A stretch of 42,158 bases of DNA from Clostridia bacterium (GCA_016281535.1 JAEEIT010000113.1:1-42158); one strand, 5' to 3'; counted from the first letter of the stretch, positions 33,781 to 41,959 are shown. Made by a program: numbers and translations. Notes: generated from the sequence alone by a model not told the origin.

Positions 33781-34176
33781 ATGATCACAAATGGCGTAGA
33801 TATCATATCCATCGAGAGGATCAGCAATTCGCTGAAGCGAAGCGGAGACGCCTTCCTGAAGAGAGTGTGCACCGAGAAAGAAGCCGCGCTGATGGGTAAG
33901 GGCACAGAGATCCGAAGAGCAGAGTTTCTGGCTGGCCGTTTCGCCGCGAAAGAGGCCATTTCAAAAGCTCTGGGAACGGGCTTTGGTACGCTTGGGATCT
34001 CGCTTACGGATATGGAGATCCTCAGAAATGGAAGCGGGGCTCCTTACGTGAACCTGAACGGACAGGCACTCGCCCTCTATACCGGCAGGGGCGGGAAGAA
34101 TATAAGTATTTCCATTTCCCATGATGCCGGCGTGGCCGTGGCATTCTGCTGTATCGAGTGGGAAGACCGAGGATAA
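33781..34176 (+). CDS. acpS: Holo-[acyl-carrier-protein] synthase
   Basis: AcpS transfers the 4'-phosphopantetheine group from CoA to acyl carrier protein. The 131-residue protein has the signature GVDIISIERI near the N-terminus and the metal-binding ARFAAKEAxxKA-type motif (GRFAAKEAISKALGTG) in the middle. The C-terminus has ISISHDAGVAVAFC. The ATG at 33781 was preferred to the GTG at 33775, because GGGAGG (33765-33770) lies 10 bp before it. It sits in an operon with the two replication genes and the SH3 protein, 3 bp apart from the latter. No oddity is visible. Confidence 0.95.
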   Translation: MITNGVDIISIERISNSLKRSGDAFLKRVCTEKEAALMGKGTEIRRAEFLAGRFAAKEAISKALGTGFGTLGISLTDMEILRNGSGAPYVNLNGQALALYTGRGGKNISISISHDAGVAVAFCCIEWEDRG

Positions 34177-34179
34177 CGG

Positions 34180-35373
34180 ATGAAGAATAAACGCTGGTTA
34201 AAACAGGCGAAGCTTCGGATCACGAAAGCATTTCGAAGGAAGAAGACTGATGACGCGATCGGCGGCAAAAGTCCTTATGTCGAACCGGACGGAGAATACG
34301 GTAAGGCAGAGGACCTGGCCCATGTGTGGTCGCTGGATAAGTCCGATTCCACCGTCGCAGAAGGTACGGACAAGCGCTGGCCGAAGATGGTACTGGCCGG
34401 AGGGATCTTCCTGTTCCTCATGTTCTTCGTATTCCTGATCCTGCCGAGAGTGCTGCCGGGATTCTTCAAGAACACGGATATCGCGCTCTTTATCGAGAAG
34501 ACACCGGTCCTGATCTATGACGATACCTACCGGGTCGTCAAGGTCAGCGCCAGCAGTGTCATGCGCGAAGACGACATCAAGAGTGAGCGGATCACCCAGC
34601 TTCTCATGAACGAACCGGTGCATTTCTTAAGCGACGACTGCAGGAACGGCTATGTGCTGATCCGAACGATGGACAATATCGTCGGATACGTCAAGAGCGA
34701 CGAGCTGAGCACGGACATGTCTTCCTGCGAGCCGGAACTGCATCTGTTTAAGATCGTCATCGCCGATATTTCGAAACGAGTCATGTCCCACGCCAGTAAC
34801 GGTACCCTGATCAGTGAAGTCGCCATGAATACGGTGCTCTATGCAGATGTGAAACGTGACGGTGTATACGAGGTACAGCTGCCGAACGGGGAGAAAGGAT
34901 GGATCTCCAGTAGTGGTGTCATCGAGCTGGACGTGAAAGAAGATACCGTCGAGGTCGGCGTCCGATACTTCGTCAGCTCCGCGAGAACCATGGTGAATGC
35001 GACCTATCTGGACGGAGGTCTTACGAAGCGCGGCATCTCTATGCAGGGCCTGGCCTACGTGGCCGCAGGCGTAAACGGTATCCCGATCCCCCGCGAACTG
35101 AAGGATCAGATCCGCGTCGGAACAGAAGTGCAGCTGGAGTACAATGCCGTCACATCGGAGCTTCTGATCGACAGCATCAAGCCGGGAGATCTGGTATTCC
35201 TTTCGGATCCGTACAAGCCGGGAAGTAAGGAGCCTTATGAGCTGGCGATCTGTACGGAAACAGGAGTCCTCCTGATGCGTGCGCAGACGGGAACATCGAT
35301 CCGCCTCCGCCGGTACGACGCCGATTCAGATGTGGTGGGACGGATCATCACGGTTCGGAGACTGTTCTCGTAG
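34180..35373 (+). CDS. SH3-domain membrane protein with inactive NlpC/P60-like domain
   Basis: The 397-residue protein has a basic N-terminus, one membrane segment (about 69-89), an extracytoplasmic SH3b-type region (about 95-250; the end of the second is GEKGWISSSGVIEL) and a C-terminal domain that aligns with NlpC/P60 endopeptidases: YLDGGLTKRGISMQGLAYVA, then VNGIPIPREL, then SIKPGDLVFL and ELAICTETGV. In active enzymes the first block reads DCSGF; here Cys is replaced by Met288 and Asp by Ser. The His of HVGIY is replaced by Glu354. So it should bind peptidoglycan without cutting it. It follows acpS by 3 bp. It is convergent with the reverse transcriptase gene, with a 26-bp overlap. Confidence 0.8.
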   Translation: MKNKRWLKQAKLRITKAFRRKKTDDAIGGKSPYVEPDGEYGKAEDLAHVWSLDKSDSTVAEGTDKRWPKMVLAGGIFLFLMFFVFLILPRVLPGFFKNTDIALFIEKTPVLIYDDTYRVVKVSASSVMREDDIKSERITQLLMNEPVHFLSDDCRNGYVLIRTMDNIVGYVKSDELSTDMSSCEPELHLFKIVIADISKRVMSHASNGTLISEVAMNTVLYADVKRDGVYEVQLPNGEKGWISSSGVIELDVKEDTVEVGVRYFVSSARTMVNATYLDGGLTKRGISMQGLAYVAAGVNGIPIPRELKDQIRVGTEVQLEYNAVTSELLIDSIKPGDLVFLSDPYKPGSKEPYELAICTETGVLLMRAQTGTSIRLRRYDADSDVVGRIITVRRLFS

Positions 35374-36613
35374 TATCCGCATCCGGACGTGATTCTTCGC
35401 TTCTTTCGATTTCTCTGGAAATATAGTACTCGTGTACGAGGCTTCGGAAGCCCATGACCTTGATGCTGTCATAGCTGATACGGTAGTTCCCCTTGAAATG
35501 ACGGCCGCGGTCCAGATAACGCACATATTCCAGAAAATACGCATCCAGTTCCCGGAGGCTTTTGTCCGTCGTGATGACAGGGAAGAACCACCGGCTCCAT
35601 GTGAAAAGATCCTCATTTCTTTCGTTATAGAGCTTCTTGTTAAATGTACGGATCAGGGCGCGGGCAGCGCGCTCGAAGGATGCATCGTTCTTCGTCTTCC
35701 ATCTAAGGAGAGCTCGTGACTTCCTGCGGATCTTTCCCTTCAGTTTCTCCTTCGTCACATCGGAGATATCCACCTGCCCGTCCCGATAACAGAAACCGAG
35801 GAATTCCCACGGTTCACCGGGGCAGGAAACAGAGACCTTCTTCGGGTTGATAGAAAGTCCCTTCTCTTCCACGATACGGTAGAAATCCCCCATATATAGA
35901 TCGAGTTCTTCCCGGGAACGGGCGAAGATGAGGATGTCGTCGGAGTAGCGGAAGTACGGGATGCCGCGCTTCTCGAAGTAGCGGTCCATCGACAGAAGAT
36001 ACACATTCGCGAAGAAGGGCGAGACCGGGATACCGGCCATGGCCCCCCGCTTCTCGGGAAGGACCGTCCCGTCAGGAAGACGGCTGTGCCCATCCGAAAG
36101 GAGCTCCGACAGAAACCAAAGAAGGTCCGGGTCATCGTCGATGATCCCGGAGAGGACTTCGATCAGAGCCTCTTCCGGGATGGAGTTAAAGTAATTCGAG
36201 ATATCGGCCTTAAAGCAGAAGAGCGAATCCCGTTCTTTCTGGGACAGGATATCGTAGATCGCATCTCTTGCCGAGCGCGTCCGCCGGAAAGAATAAAGCC
36301 GTGCAGAGAGCTTGCTGTCATAGCGGTAAAGCTGGAAAGAAAGCCCCTTAAGAAACAGATTCTCATCCTCGGAGAAAGTATAGACGACGCGTTTCTTATT
36401 CGTGCCGCTCTTATTGACGGTCCTTCTTTCCGGAAAACCGAAGAAGTAGCTTCGGTGTGAAAGAGCTTCAGCAACAGGGAGATACCTCCGTTCTTCCACG
36501 AAATCGGACAGTTCCTTCTTCTCGCGTTTCGAAAGATACTGATGTGAGAACTTATAGGAGAGAAACTCTTCCCAGGTTTCATGTTGAGAAAGAAGTGTTA
36601 AGATGCCGGTCAT
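35348..36613 (-). CDS. Stand-alone reverse transcriptase
   Basis: The 421-residue protein has the palm motifs of reverse transcriptases: FKADISNYFNSI (motif A, Asp137), RGAMAGIPVSPFFANVYL (residues 189-206, motif B) and RYSDDILIF (YSDD 223-226, motif C), then LSINPKKVS and EFLGFCY. The N-terminal block (about 50-115) includes KKRVVYTFSEDEN and LYSFRR. The C-terminal 130 residues are a thumb-like region; I see no group II maturase endonuclease (HNH) domain. It resembles proteins named reverse transcriptase/maturase family in gut Firmicutes. It lacks retron signs such as VTG, and uses YSDD instead of YADD. The start has AAGGGG 14 bp upstream. The leader (36614-36819) is highly structured. No effector gene is fused to it. 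Confidence 0.9.
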   Translation of the reverse strand: MTGILTLLSQHETWEEFLSYKFSHQYLSKREKKELSDFVEERRYLPVAEALSHRSYFFGFPERRTVNKSGTNKKRVVYTFSEDENLFLKGLSFQLYRYDSKLSARLYSFRRTRSARDAIYDILSQKERDSLFCFKADISNYFNSIPEEALIEVLSGIIDDDPDLLWFLSELLSDGHSRLPDGTVLPEKRGAMAGIPVSPFFANVYLLSMDRYFEKRGIPYFRYSDDILIFARSREELDLYMGDFYRIVEEKGLSINPKKVSVSCPGEPWEFLGFCYRDGQVDISDVTKEKLKGKIRRKSRALLRWKTKNDASFERAARALIRTFNKKLYNERNEDLFTWSRWFFPVITTDKSLRELDAYFLEYVRYLDRGRHFKGNYRISYDSIKVMGFRSLVHEYYISREIERSEESRPDADTTRTVSEP

Positions 36614-36644
36614 AAGAAATAAGCGGTCCCCTTATCCTTTCGAG

Positions 36645-36813
36645 ATATATAGAAAAAAGAAGAGAAACAGCTTTGAAACAAGCATTGCTTGTGTTACCGG
36701 ACCTGTACCCGCAGAAAGCCGCCTGCAAGGCCGGTCACACCGAGGCGTGACCCGTAATGAGCGGGCTTGATCCACCGCAGGCGCGAAACCGCATTTCTCT
36801 TCTTTTTATATAT
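36645..36813 (-). ncRNA. Structured leader of the reverse transcriptase gene, candidate ncRNA
   Basis: On the plus strand, 36654-36667 (AAAAAGAAGAGAAA) pairs with TTTCTCTTCTTTTT (36794-36807), plus ATATAT at each outer end. The ~125 nt inside hold several hairpins: ACAAGC/GCTTGT (36679-36693), GCCT/AGGC (36721-36731), TCAC/GTGA (36735-36750), CCCG/CGGG (36751-36764), and GTTACCGG with CCGGTCAC (7 of 8 pairs, 36694-36738). It ends about 30 nt before the start codon. TATATA at 36808-36813 may be a weak -10 on the minus strand. The alternative is a terminator-type hairpin for the upstream gene. No transcript is proven. Confidence 0.6.
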
Positions 36814-36819
36814 CGCTCA

Positions 36820-37284
36820 TCAGAGATACTGATGCAGACGATCGATGATGTAGCTCTCCTCATTCGGGGAATTGAGGAGGAAGTTGATGACCGTGACCCC
36901 TCTGGACTCGGCGAAAGCCCGCGCGAAGCGGTACGCTCTCGAGGAGCAGGTGTTGCGGTCCGGAAGCATGATGATCAGCTTCGGCTGACCGTTCGCGGAG
37001 ATCAGGTAGGCGTAGGGAAGAAGATACGTATCCGTTGCGCCCATCGATCTCGGATCGACATTCTTCTGAACCTGATAAGCAGAAAACTGCGTCGCGAGGA
37101 TCTTGTCCAGTTTCTGGTCAACAGGGATCTCGATCGGTTCCGGCGGAACCGGTGCGGAATAGCTCTGCGGCTGAGGCGCCGGAGATGTGGGTGTGCCGGA
37201 TGCGTGATTTCCGGTCATATTGTCGATAGCATTATTAATCGCTTTTTTGGCGGCATTTCCCAACAACCTGTCAAATAGTCCCAT
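36820..37284 (-). CDS. Unrecognised protein upstream of the RT leader
   Basis: A 154-residue protein. The N-terminus (GLFDRLLGNAAKKAINNAID) can be an amphipathic helix. A Pro/Ser/Gln-rich linker follows (about 28-48). The C-terminal domain (about 50-154) is alpha/beta, with PKLIIMLPDRNTCSSRAYRF, and ends with IIDRLHQYL. I do not recognise it. It has its own promoter (37324-37352) and AAAGGAGG ribosome binding site. It lies on the same strand as the reverse transcriptase, 206 bp upstream. Whether they form one system is open. Confidence 0.75.
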   Translation of the reverse strand: MGLFDRLLGNAAKKAINNAIDNMTGNHASGTPTSPAPQPQSYSAPVPPEPIEIPVDQKLDKILATQFSAYQVQKNVDPRSMGATDTYLLPYAYLISANGQPKLIIMLPDRNTCSSRAYRFARAFAESRGVTVINFLLNSPNEESYIIDRLHQYL

Positions 37285-37323
37285 AATAGCCTCCTTTTCT
37301 ATCCCTTCAAGGGAAACAGTTCA

Positions 37324-37352
37324 TCTATAAAATGAGAATACCATAAAAACAA
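37324..37352 (-). promoter_or_regulatory. Probable promoter of the 154-residue protein gene
   Basis: Minus strand: TTGTTT (37352-37347), a 17-bp spacer and TATAGA (37329-37324). The ribosome binding site AAAGGAGG follows before the ATG at 37284. A small hairpin, TCCCTTGAAGGGA, is in the leader. Confidence 0.6.
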
Positions 37353-37381
37353 CTTGATAACTACACCTGTGATGTCGATTC

Positions 37382-38845
37382 TTATTTTCCCGCGCGGGAG
37401 AAGAGAGGTTTGGTCAGGTACAGCTTCGGGTTAAAGAGCATCAGCATCGGGAAGAGCTCGAGTCTTCCGGCGAGCATGTCGAAGATCATGACAAACTTGC
37501 TGAGTACGGAGAAACTCGCGTAGTTCTGTGTCGGACCGACGACCTCCAGTCCCGGTCCGATGTTATTAATGGTGGCTGCTACCGCGGTAAAAGAACTGAT
37601 CAGGCCTTTGTTGTCGATCGAGACGAGGAAGACGGAGACCGTGAAGATGATCATGAATGTAATGAAGAACACATTGACGGAACGGACGACTTCGTGCTCG
37701 ACGGGAGAGCCGTCCATGGAGATCTTCGAGATGGACTTCGGATGCACGTAGGACTTCAGTTCTTTCCCTATAGACTTCACAAGGATAATGAGACGGGAGA
37801 CTTTGATACCGCCGCCGGTACTTCCGGCACAGGCGCCGATAAACATCAGAAGGACCAGTACGACCTTAGAGGTCTCCGGCCACAGATCGAAGTCCGTACT
37901 GGCGAATCCGGTGGTCGTAATGATGGACGCCACCTGGAAACTGGAATGGCGGATCGCGCTGCCGATACTTTCGAACTGATGATAGATGTTGATGGTAATG
38001 ATGCCGATACTGGCGAGGATGATGGTTAGATAGGTGCGGACCTCACTCATCTTCACGGCCTTCCGCACATAGCGGTAAAGAAGGAAGAAGTAGAAGTTGA
38101 AGTTCACGCCGAACATGACCATGAAGATCGTGACGACCCACTGCAGATAGGCAGACTGGCTCGCCATACTGTCCCGGTACACACCGAAACCACCCGTACC
38201 CGCGGTGCCGAATGCGGTACAGACGCTGTCGAATACGGGCATGCGGCCGAAGACCAGGAACAGGACTTCCAGCGCGGTCAGGAAGAAATAGATGAGATAA
38301 AGAAGAGCCGCCGTCTGGCGCATCTTCGGTACGAGTTTTCCGACCGAAGGCCCCGGGCTCTCGGCACGCATCAGGTTGATGTTGGATCCGCCGCTCATGG
38401 GGATGATTGCCAGCAGGAAGACGAGAACGCCCATGCCGCCTACCCAGTGGGTGAAGCAGCGCCAGAACTGGGAAGCGTGGCACAATATCTCCACGTCGGG
38501 CATGATGCTGGCCCCGGTCGTCGTAAAGCCGGACACCGTTTCGAACAGGGCGTCGATCAGAGAGGGGATCTCACCCGTGATGTAGAAGGGAAGCGCGCCG
38601 AAGAAACTCATCAGGATCCAGGAAAGGGCGGTGATGACGCAGCCTTCCTTCAGATAGATCGTCGTGTTGGCGGGCTTTTTGATCGAGAGAAGAAGGCCCA
38701 GAATGAATAGTGCCGCACCGGTGATCAGGAAGACCAGCCCCTGGGATTCGTTATAGACCAGCCCCATCAGGGCAGGAAGACACATGAAGACGCCTTCGAT
38801 GCGGAGCACATGACCGAGGATATAGAGGATCATGAAAGAGTTCAT
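37382..38845 (-). CDS. trkH: TrkH-family potassium uptake protein
   Basis: The ion-conducting subunit of a Trk/Ktr-type potassium importer. The 487-residue protein has multiple membrane segments in four M1-P-M2 repeats. The four filter loops are visible: SGFTTTGASIM, FGTAGTGGFGV, ITTTGFASTD, and GACAGSTGGGIKV. The GxG-type Gly of each filter is present. The C-terminus (LFNPKLYLTK) is short. The gene is 17 bp downstream of trkA, the gating subunit, in the same operon. No c-di-AMP riboswitch is seen upstream of the operon. It should move K+ with H+ or Na+. Confidence 0.95.
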   Translation of the reverse strand: MNSFMILYILGHVLRIEGVFMCLPALMGLVYNESQGLVFLITGAALFILGLLLSIKKPANTTIYLKEGCVITALSWILMSFFGALPFYITGEIPSLIDALFETVSGFTTTGASIMPDVEILCHASQFWRCFTHWVGGMGVLVFLLAIIPMSGGSNINLMRAESPGPSVGKLVPKMRQTAALLYLIYFFLTALEVLFLVFGRMPVFDSVCTAFGTAGTGGFGVYRDSMASQSAYLQWVVTIFMVMFGVNFNFYFFLLYRYVRKAVKMSEVRTYLTIILASIGIITINIYHQFESIGSAIRHSSFQVASIITTTGFASTDFDLWPETSKVVLVLLMFIGACAGSTGGGIKVSRLIILVKSIGKELKSYVHPKSISKISMDGSPVEHEVVRSVNVFFITFMIIFTVSVFLVSIDNKGLISSFTAVAATINNIGPGLEVVGPTQNYASFSVLSKFVMIFDMLAGRLELFPMLMLFNPKLYLTKPLFSRAGK

Positions 38846-38862
38846 GGGATCGGCAGGGCTCC

Positions 38863-40254
38863 TTATCTCAGAATGTCACGGATCTCGTTGAGACCCGTGT
38901 GGGTGGTCACGATCATGACAGAATCGCCGATCTCGATCTTATCCGAACCGGACGGGATGATGATCTTGCCCTTCCGGTTAATGAAAGCGATGAGAAGGTC
39001 AGACTTCAGAGGCAGCTCACGGAGCTCTTTACCCACGACGGGGGACGCCTCCTTGATCCGGAACTCGATGGCTTCGGCCTTGGAATCGAAGAGATGATAC
39101 AGCGTCTCGATCTCACTGCTTCGGGACGCGCGCAGCGCACGGGCATAGGCAATGATGGTCTCTGAAGTGATGAGCTTGGGATAGATCACAGAACCTAAGT
39201 CCAGCTCGGTGATCACGTCCGAGAAATTGATACGGTTGATCTTTGTAATGACCTTCGCCTTACTTACTTTCTTGGCAAATAGCGTCAGCAGGATGTTCTC
39301 TTCATCGATGCCGGTCAGCGGCACGAAGGCTTCCATGTCCTTAAGGCCCGCCCCCATCAGTCCTTCCTGGGAAGAGGCATCGGCGTTAATGACGACGGCA
39401 TCCGGAAGAAGCGTCGTCAGCTCTTCACAGCGGGAGAGGGACGACTCCAGAATATGGACATCGATCCCCGTGTGGAGCAGTTCATTTGCCAGATAATAGG
39501 CGGAAAGACCGCCACCGACGATCATGGCATTACGGACCTGCTTGGTGAAGATGCCGATGTTCTTCAGGAACTTCCTGGCCTCCTCACGTGTAGCGGCGAA
39601 ATAGAGAGTATCCTCTGAAAGAAGAGTAAACGCACCGGACGGGATATACACCTCGCCCTTACGCTCCACACCGCAGATCAGAATGGAATTGGTGATATGA
39701 CGGCCGAGATTGGCTATGGTCATCTGGTCGAGGACATTGCCCTCGGGGATCTTAAACTTGATCATCTCGGCCTGCCCGTGTGCGAAGGTGTTGACCTGCA
39801 GGGCCGAGGGGAGATAGAGGATACGCGCCATTTCCCGTGCGGACTCCAGCTCCGGATTAATGATCATGGCCAGGCCAAGTTTATCACGCAGATAGCCGAC
39901 TTCCTGGCTGTACTCCGGCGTACGGACACGCGCGATCGCTGCGCACTTACTGAACTGCTTGGCGATCGTGCAGCACAGGAGATTCAGTTCATCGGAACCG
40001 GTCACCGCGATCAGAAGATCCGCGTCCGTGATCCCTGCTTCTTTGAGGGTGTTATAGCTGGCGCCGTTTCCCTTGATGGTAATGACGTCATACTGAGAAT
40101 CAAGGTCGGCGATCACGGCCGGGTTCTTCTCGATGACCGTGATGTTATTTCCTTCTTTGCTTAAGCGCTCGGTCAAGGTGTGACCGACTTTCCCGCAGCC
40201 GACGATGATGATCTTCAGACTCTTACTGTTGCTATGCACAAATCCCGAAAACAT
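38863..40254 (-). CDS. trkA: TrkA potassium channel gating subunit
   Basis: A cytoplasmic protein that binds NAD(H) and nucleotides and controls TrkH. The 463-residue length holds two RCK-N/RCK-C pairs. The first Rossmann motif is IIIVGCGKVGHTLTE, near residue 18; the second is MIVGGGLSAYYLANELLHTG, in the middle. The C-terminal RCK-C ends with IPSGSDKIEIGDSVMIVT. The ATG at 40254 was chosen because GGGGGT lies 7 bp upstream and a promoter at 40283-40311 matches; an upstream in-frame ATG at 40281 would start inside the -10 region. trkH follows by 17 bp. Confidence 0.94.
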   Translation of the reverse strand: MFSGFVHSNSKSLKIIIVGCGKVGHTLTERLSKEGNNITVIEKNPAVIADLDSQYDVITIKGNGASYNTLKEAGITDADLLIAVTGSDELNLLCCTIAKQFSKCAAIARVRTPEYSQEVGYLRDKLGLAMIINPELESAREMARILYLPSALQVNTFAHGQAEMIKFKIPEGNVLDQMTIANLGRHITNSILICGVERKGEVYIPSGAFTLLSEDTLYFAATREEARKFLKNIGIFTKQVRNAMIVGGGLSAYYLANELLHTGIDVHILESSLSRCEELTTLLPDAVVINADASSQEGLMGAGLKDMEAFVPLTGIDEENILLTLFAKKVSKAKVITKINRINFSDVITELDLGSVIYPKLITSETIIAYARALRASRSSEIETLYHLFDSKAEAIEFRIKEASPVVGKELRELPLKSDLLIAFINRKGKIIIPSGSDKIEIGDSVMIVTTHTGLNEIRDILR

Positions 40255-40282
40255 GGACTTACCCCCATAGAATATCAGCATT

Positions 40283-40311
40283 ACTATACTTCAAAAAGAA
40301 GCTTTTGTGAA
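40283..40311 (-). promoter_or_regulatory. Probable promoter of trkA-trkH
   Basis: Minus strand: TTCACA (40311-40306), a 17-bp spacer, and TATAGT (40288-40283), about 30 bp before the start codon. Each hexamer has one or two mismatches to consensus. The gap up to 40394 also has two hairpins (CCCGCA/TGCGGG at 40315-40344; TTTCCTG/CAGGAAA at 40359-40391), possible terminators of the upstream gene, but neither has a good T-run. Confidence 0.55.
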
Positions 40312-40394
40312 CCGCCCGCAGTGCTTTTCACATGGTATTGCGGGAACATCTTTTTGGCTTTCCTGTGCGAGAGCCGGGCCTTCGCAGGAAACGC

Positions 40395-41768
40395 TTATCC
40401 GCGGGTCGCCCAGTCCGGGAATTCCTTGGAGAAGAAAATCTGCGGAAGCACAGAGAGAAAGTGCATATCCTCCTCGTTGATGGTAAAACCGAAGATATCC
40501 ATATTCTCTTTCATACGATCCTCGTGGGTGCTCTTCGGGATGATCTGGATGCCGGACTGGTTCAGGAACCGAAGAAGCAGCTGCGATACCGGACGTCCGT
40601 ACTGTTTCGCCATCTTCTGAAGACAGGGCTCTTCCGAGAAATACATCCTTCCCAGAGGGCTCCATGCCTGCGGAAGGATCCCGTGGGCACGGCAGAAGTC
40701 CAGTGTATACTGCTGCAGATACCCGACATGCAGCTCCAACTGATCCACCATCGGGACGATCTCGCAGTCTTCGAGAATGACATTCAGATGATGCGGCTGG
40801 AAGTTACATACACCGATCGCGCGGCACTTGCCTGCCTTATAGAGTTCTTCCATCGCCCGCCAGGTGTCGCGGATCTTCTGCCGCCACTGCATATCCTGCG
40901 GATTAAGCCTCGGCCAGTGGATCAGATACAGATCGATATAGTCCGTCCGGAGCTTATTTAAGGAACGGGCGAAAGCTTCCTTCGTCTCTTCGTATCCCAT
41001 CTCCGTCGGCCACATCTTCGTAGCCAGGAAGATCTCCTCGCGGGGGATCCCGCACTCCGTAAGGGCTTCTCCGATCGCTTCTTCATTTCTATAGAACGAG
41101 GCTGTATCCAAATACCTGTACCCACAGGCAAGCGCCCGCAGGATCGGTGTCTTTCCCTCGTCCAGCGTGGACTTATAGGTGCCGAATCCGACCGGAGGGA
41201 TCTCGATCCCGTTAGAAAGAACGAAGTTCTCCGCTTTCCCCGGTGTAGACAGCCGGTACATACTGACCGTTCTCTCGGCCCCGTCTTCCAGCATATGATC
41301 GATGCAATCTCTCTCGTAAACGAAACCCAGTTTCTTCATGACATTTCCGGAAGCGGTATTCCTGATATCATGGCGTCCACGGAACTGCGTCTGGTGAAGG
41401 GTATTCCTTCCGAAGTCGAGCATCGCACGGGCGGCCTCGGTCGCCAGGCCCTTACCCCACTGGGCTTTGGCAAAGTTATATCCGATCTCGAACATGCCGT
41501 CCTCGTCGTCATAGTAGATGCCACCGGATCCGATAAGATCCCCCGTCTCCTTCAGGACGAATCCCCAGTCGTAATCCGTATCACTATTCTCATTTGCAAC
41601 AACAGACTTCAGCCACTCTCTTGTGGTGTCCACGCTCTTGTGCGCATAGTAGCGCATATATTTCGCGACTTCCGGGTCCGACGCCCAGGTATCAAAAGCG
41701 GTCTGCGCATCGTCCATCGTCAGCGGCCGCAGGATCAGTCTCTCAGTCTCAATAACGGGGTTTTTCAT
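40395..41768 (-). CDS. GNAT acetyltransferase-aldo/keto reductase fusion
   Basis: The 457-residue protein joins two enzymes. Residues 1-175 are a GNAT N-acetyltransferase of the RimJ/RimL type: ETERLILRPLTMDDAQTAFD, the acetyl-CoA loop AQWGKGLATEAARAM, and NVMKKLGFVYERDC. Residues 182-457 are an aldo/keto reductase: GIEIPPVGFGTYKS at the start, YRYLDTASFYRNEEAIGEAL, ATKMWP, and YLIHWP. All four catalytic residues are present (Asp221, Tyr226, Lys251, His284). There is no stop or frameshift between them, and the junction is short. The start at 41768 has AAGGAGATC upstream; TATAAT (minus strand, 41804-41799) is a possible -10. The joint substrate is unknown. Confidence 0.9.
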   Translation of the reverse strand: MKNPVIETERLILRPLTMDDAQTAFDTWASDPEVAKYMRYYAHKSVDTTREWLKSVVANENSDTDYDWGFVLKETGDLIGSGGIYYDDEDGMFEIGYNFAKAQWGKGLATEAARAMLDFGRNTLHQTQFRGRHDIRNTASGNVMKKLGFVYERDCIDHMLEDGAERTVSMYRLSTPGKAENFVLSNGIEIPPVGFGTYKSTLDEGKTPILRALACGYRYLDTASFYRNEEAIGEALTECGIPREEIFLATKMWPTEMGYEETKEAFARSLNKLRTDYIDLYLIHWPRLNPQDMQWRQKIRDTWRAMEELYKAGKCRAIGVCNFQPHHLNVILEDCEIVPMVDQLELHVGYLQQYTLDFCRAHGILPQAWSPLGRMYFSEEPCLQKMAKQYGRPVSQLLLRFLNQSGIQIIPKSTHEDRMKENMDIFGFTINEEDMHFLSVLPQIFFSKEFPDWATRG

Positions 41769-41872
41769 GTGTGATCTCCTTAGAATAAACTACCTTCTAT
41801 TATATACGAAGAAGATTCATGGCGAGAAGCCGGTCAGTATAAAGAGAAGAGGGGAGTTTCTTTCGGGTAAGG

Positions 41873-41946
41873 GGAGAGGATTTCTCTTTAAGACGCGAGT
41901 TTTGCGTAAGCAAACTGTCTGAGCGTCGAGAACAGAAATCCTCTCC
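41873..41946. repeat. Hairpin repeat element, copy 3 (apex on plus strand)
   Basis: GGAGAGGATTTCT (41873-41885) pairs perfectly with AGAAATCCTCTCC (41934-41946), and GACGC (41892-41896) with GCGTC (41923-41927). The apex is GAG, TTTTGC, GTAA tetraloop, GCAAAC, TGTCTGA. It lies between the rpmB terminator and the start of the GNAT-reductase gene. Confidence 0.88.
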
Positions 41947-41959
41947 CTCTCCGCAAAAG

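Noticed and set aside
35348-36819. Group II intron with maturase
   Set aside because: The RT lacks an HNH endonuclease domain, and I see no domain V/VI-like hairpin downstream; the 3' end overlaps the SH3 gene.
35348-36819. Canonical retron
   Set aside because: The RT has YSDD, no VTG motif and about 100 residues more than typical retron RTs. A retron-like arrangement remains possible, so it is reported only as an RT-ncRNA candidate.
40255-40394. c-di-AMP (ydaO-type) riboswitch before trkA
   Set aside because: The promoter lies only about 30 bp before the start codon, so the leader is too short; no conserved ydaO core is seen.
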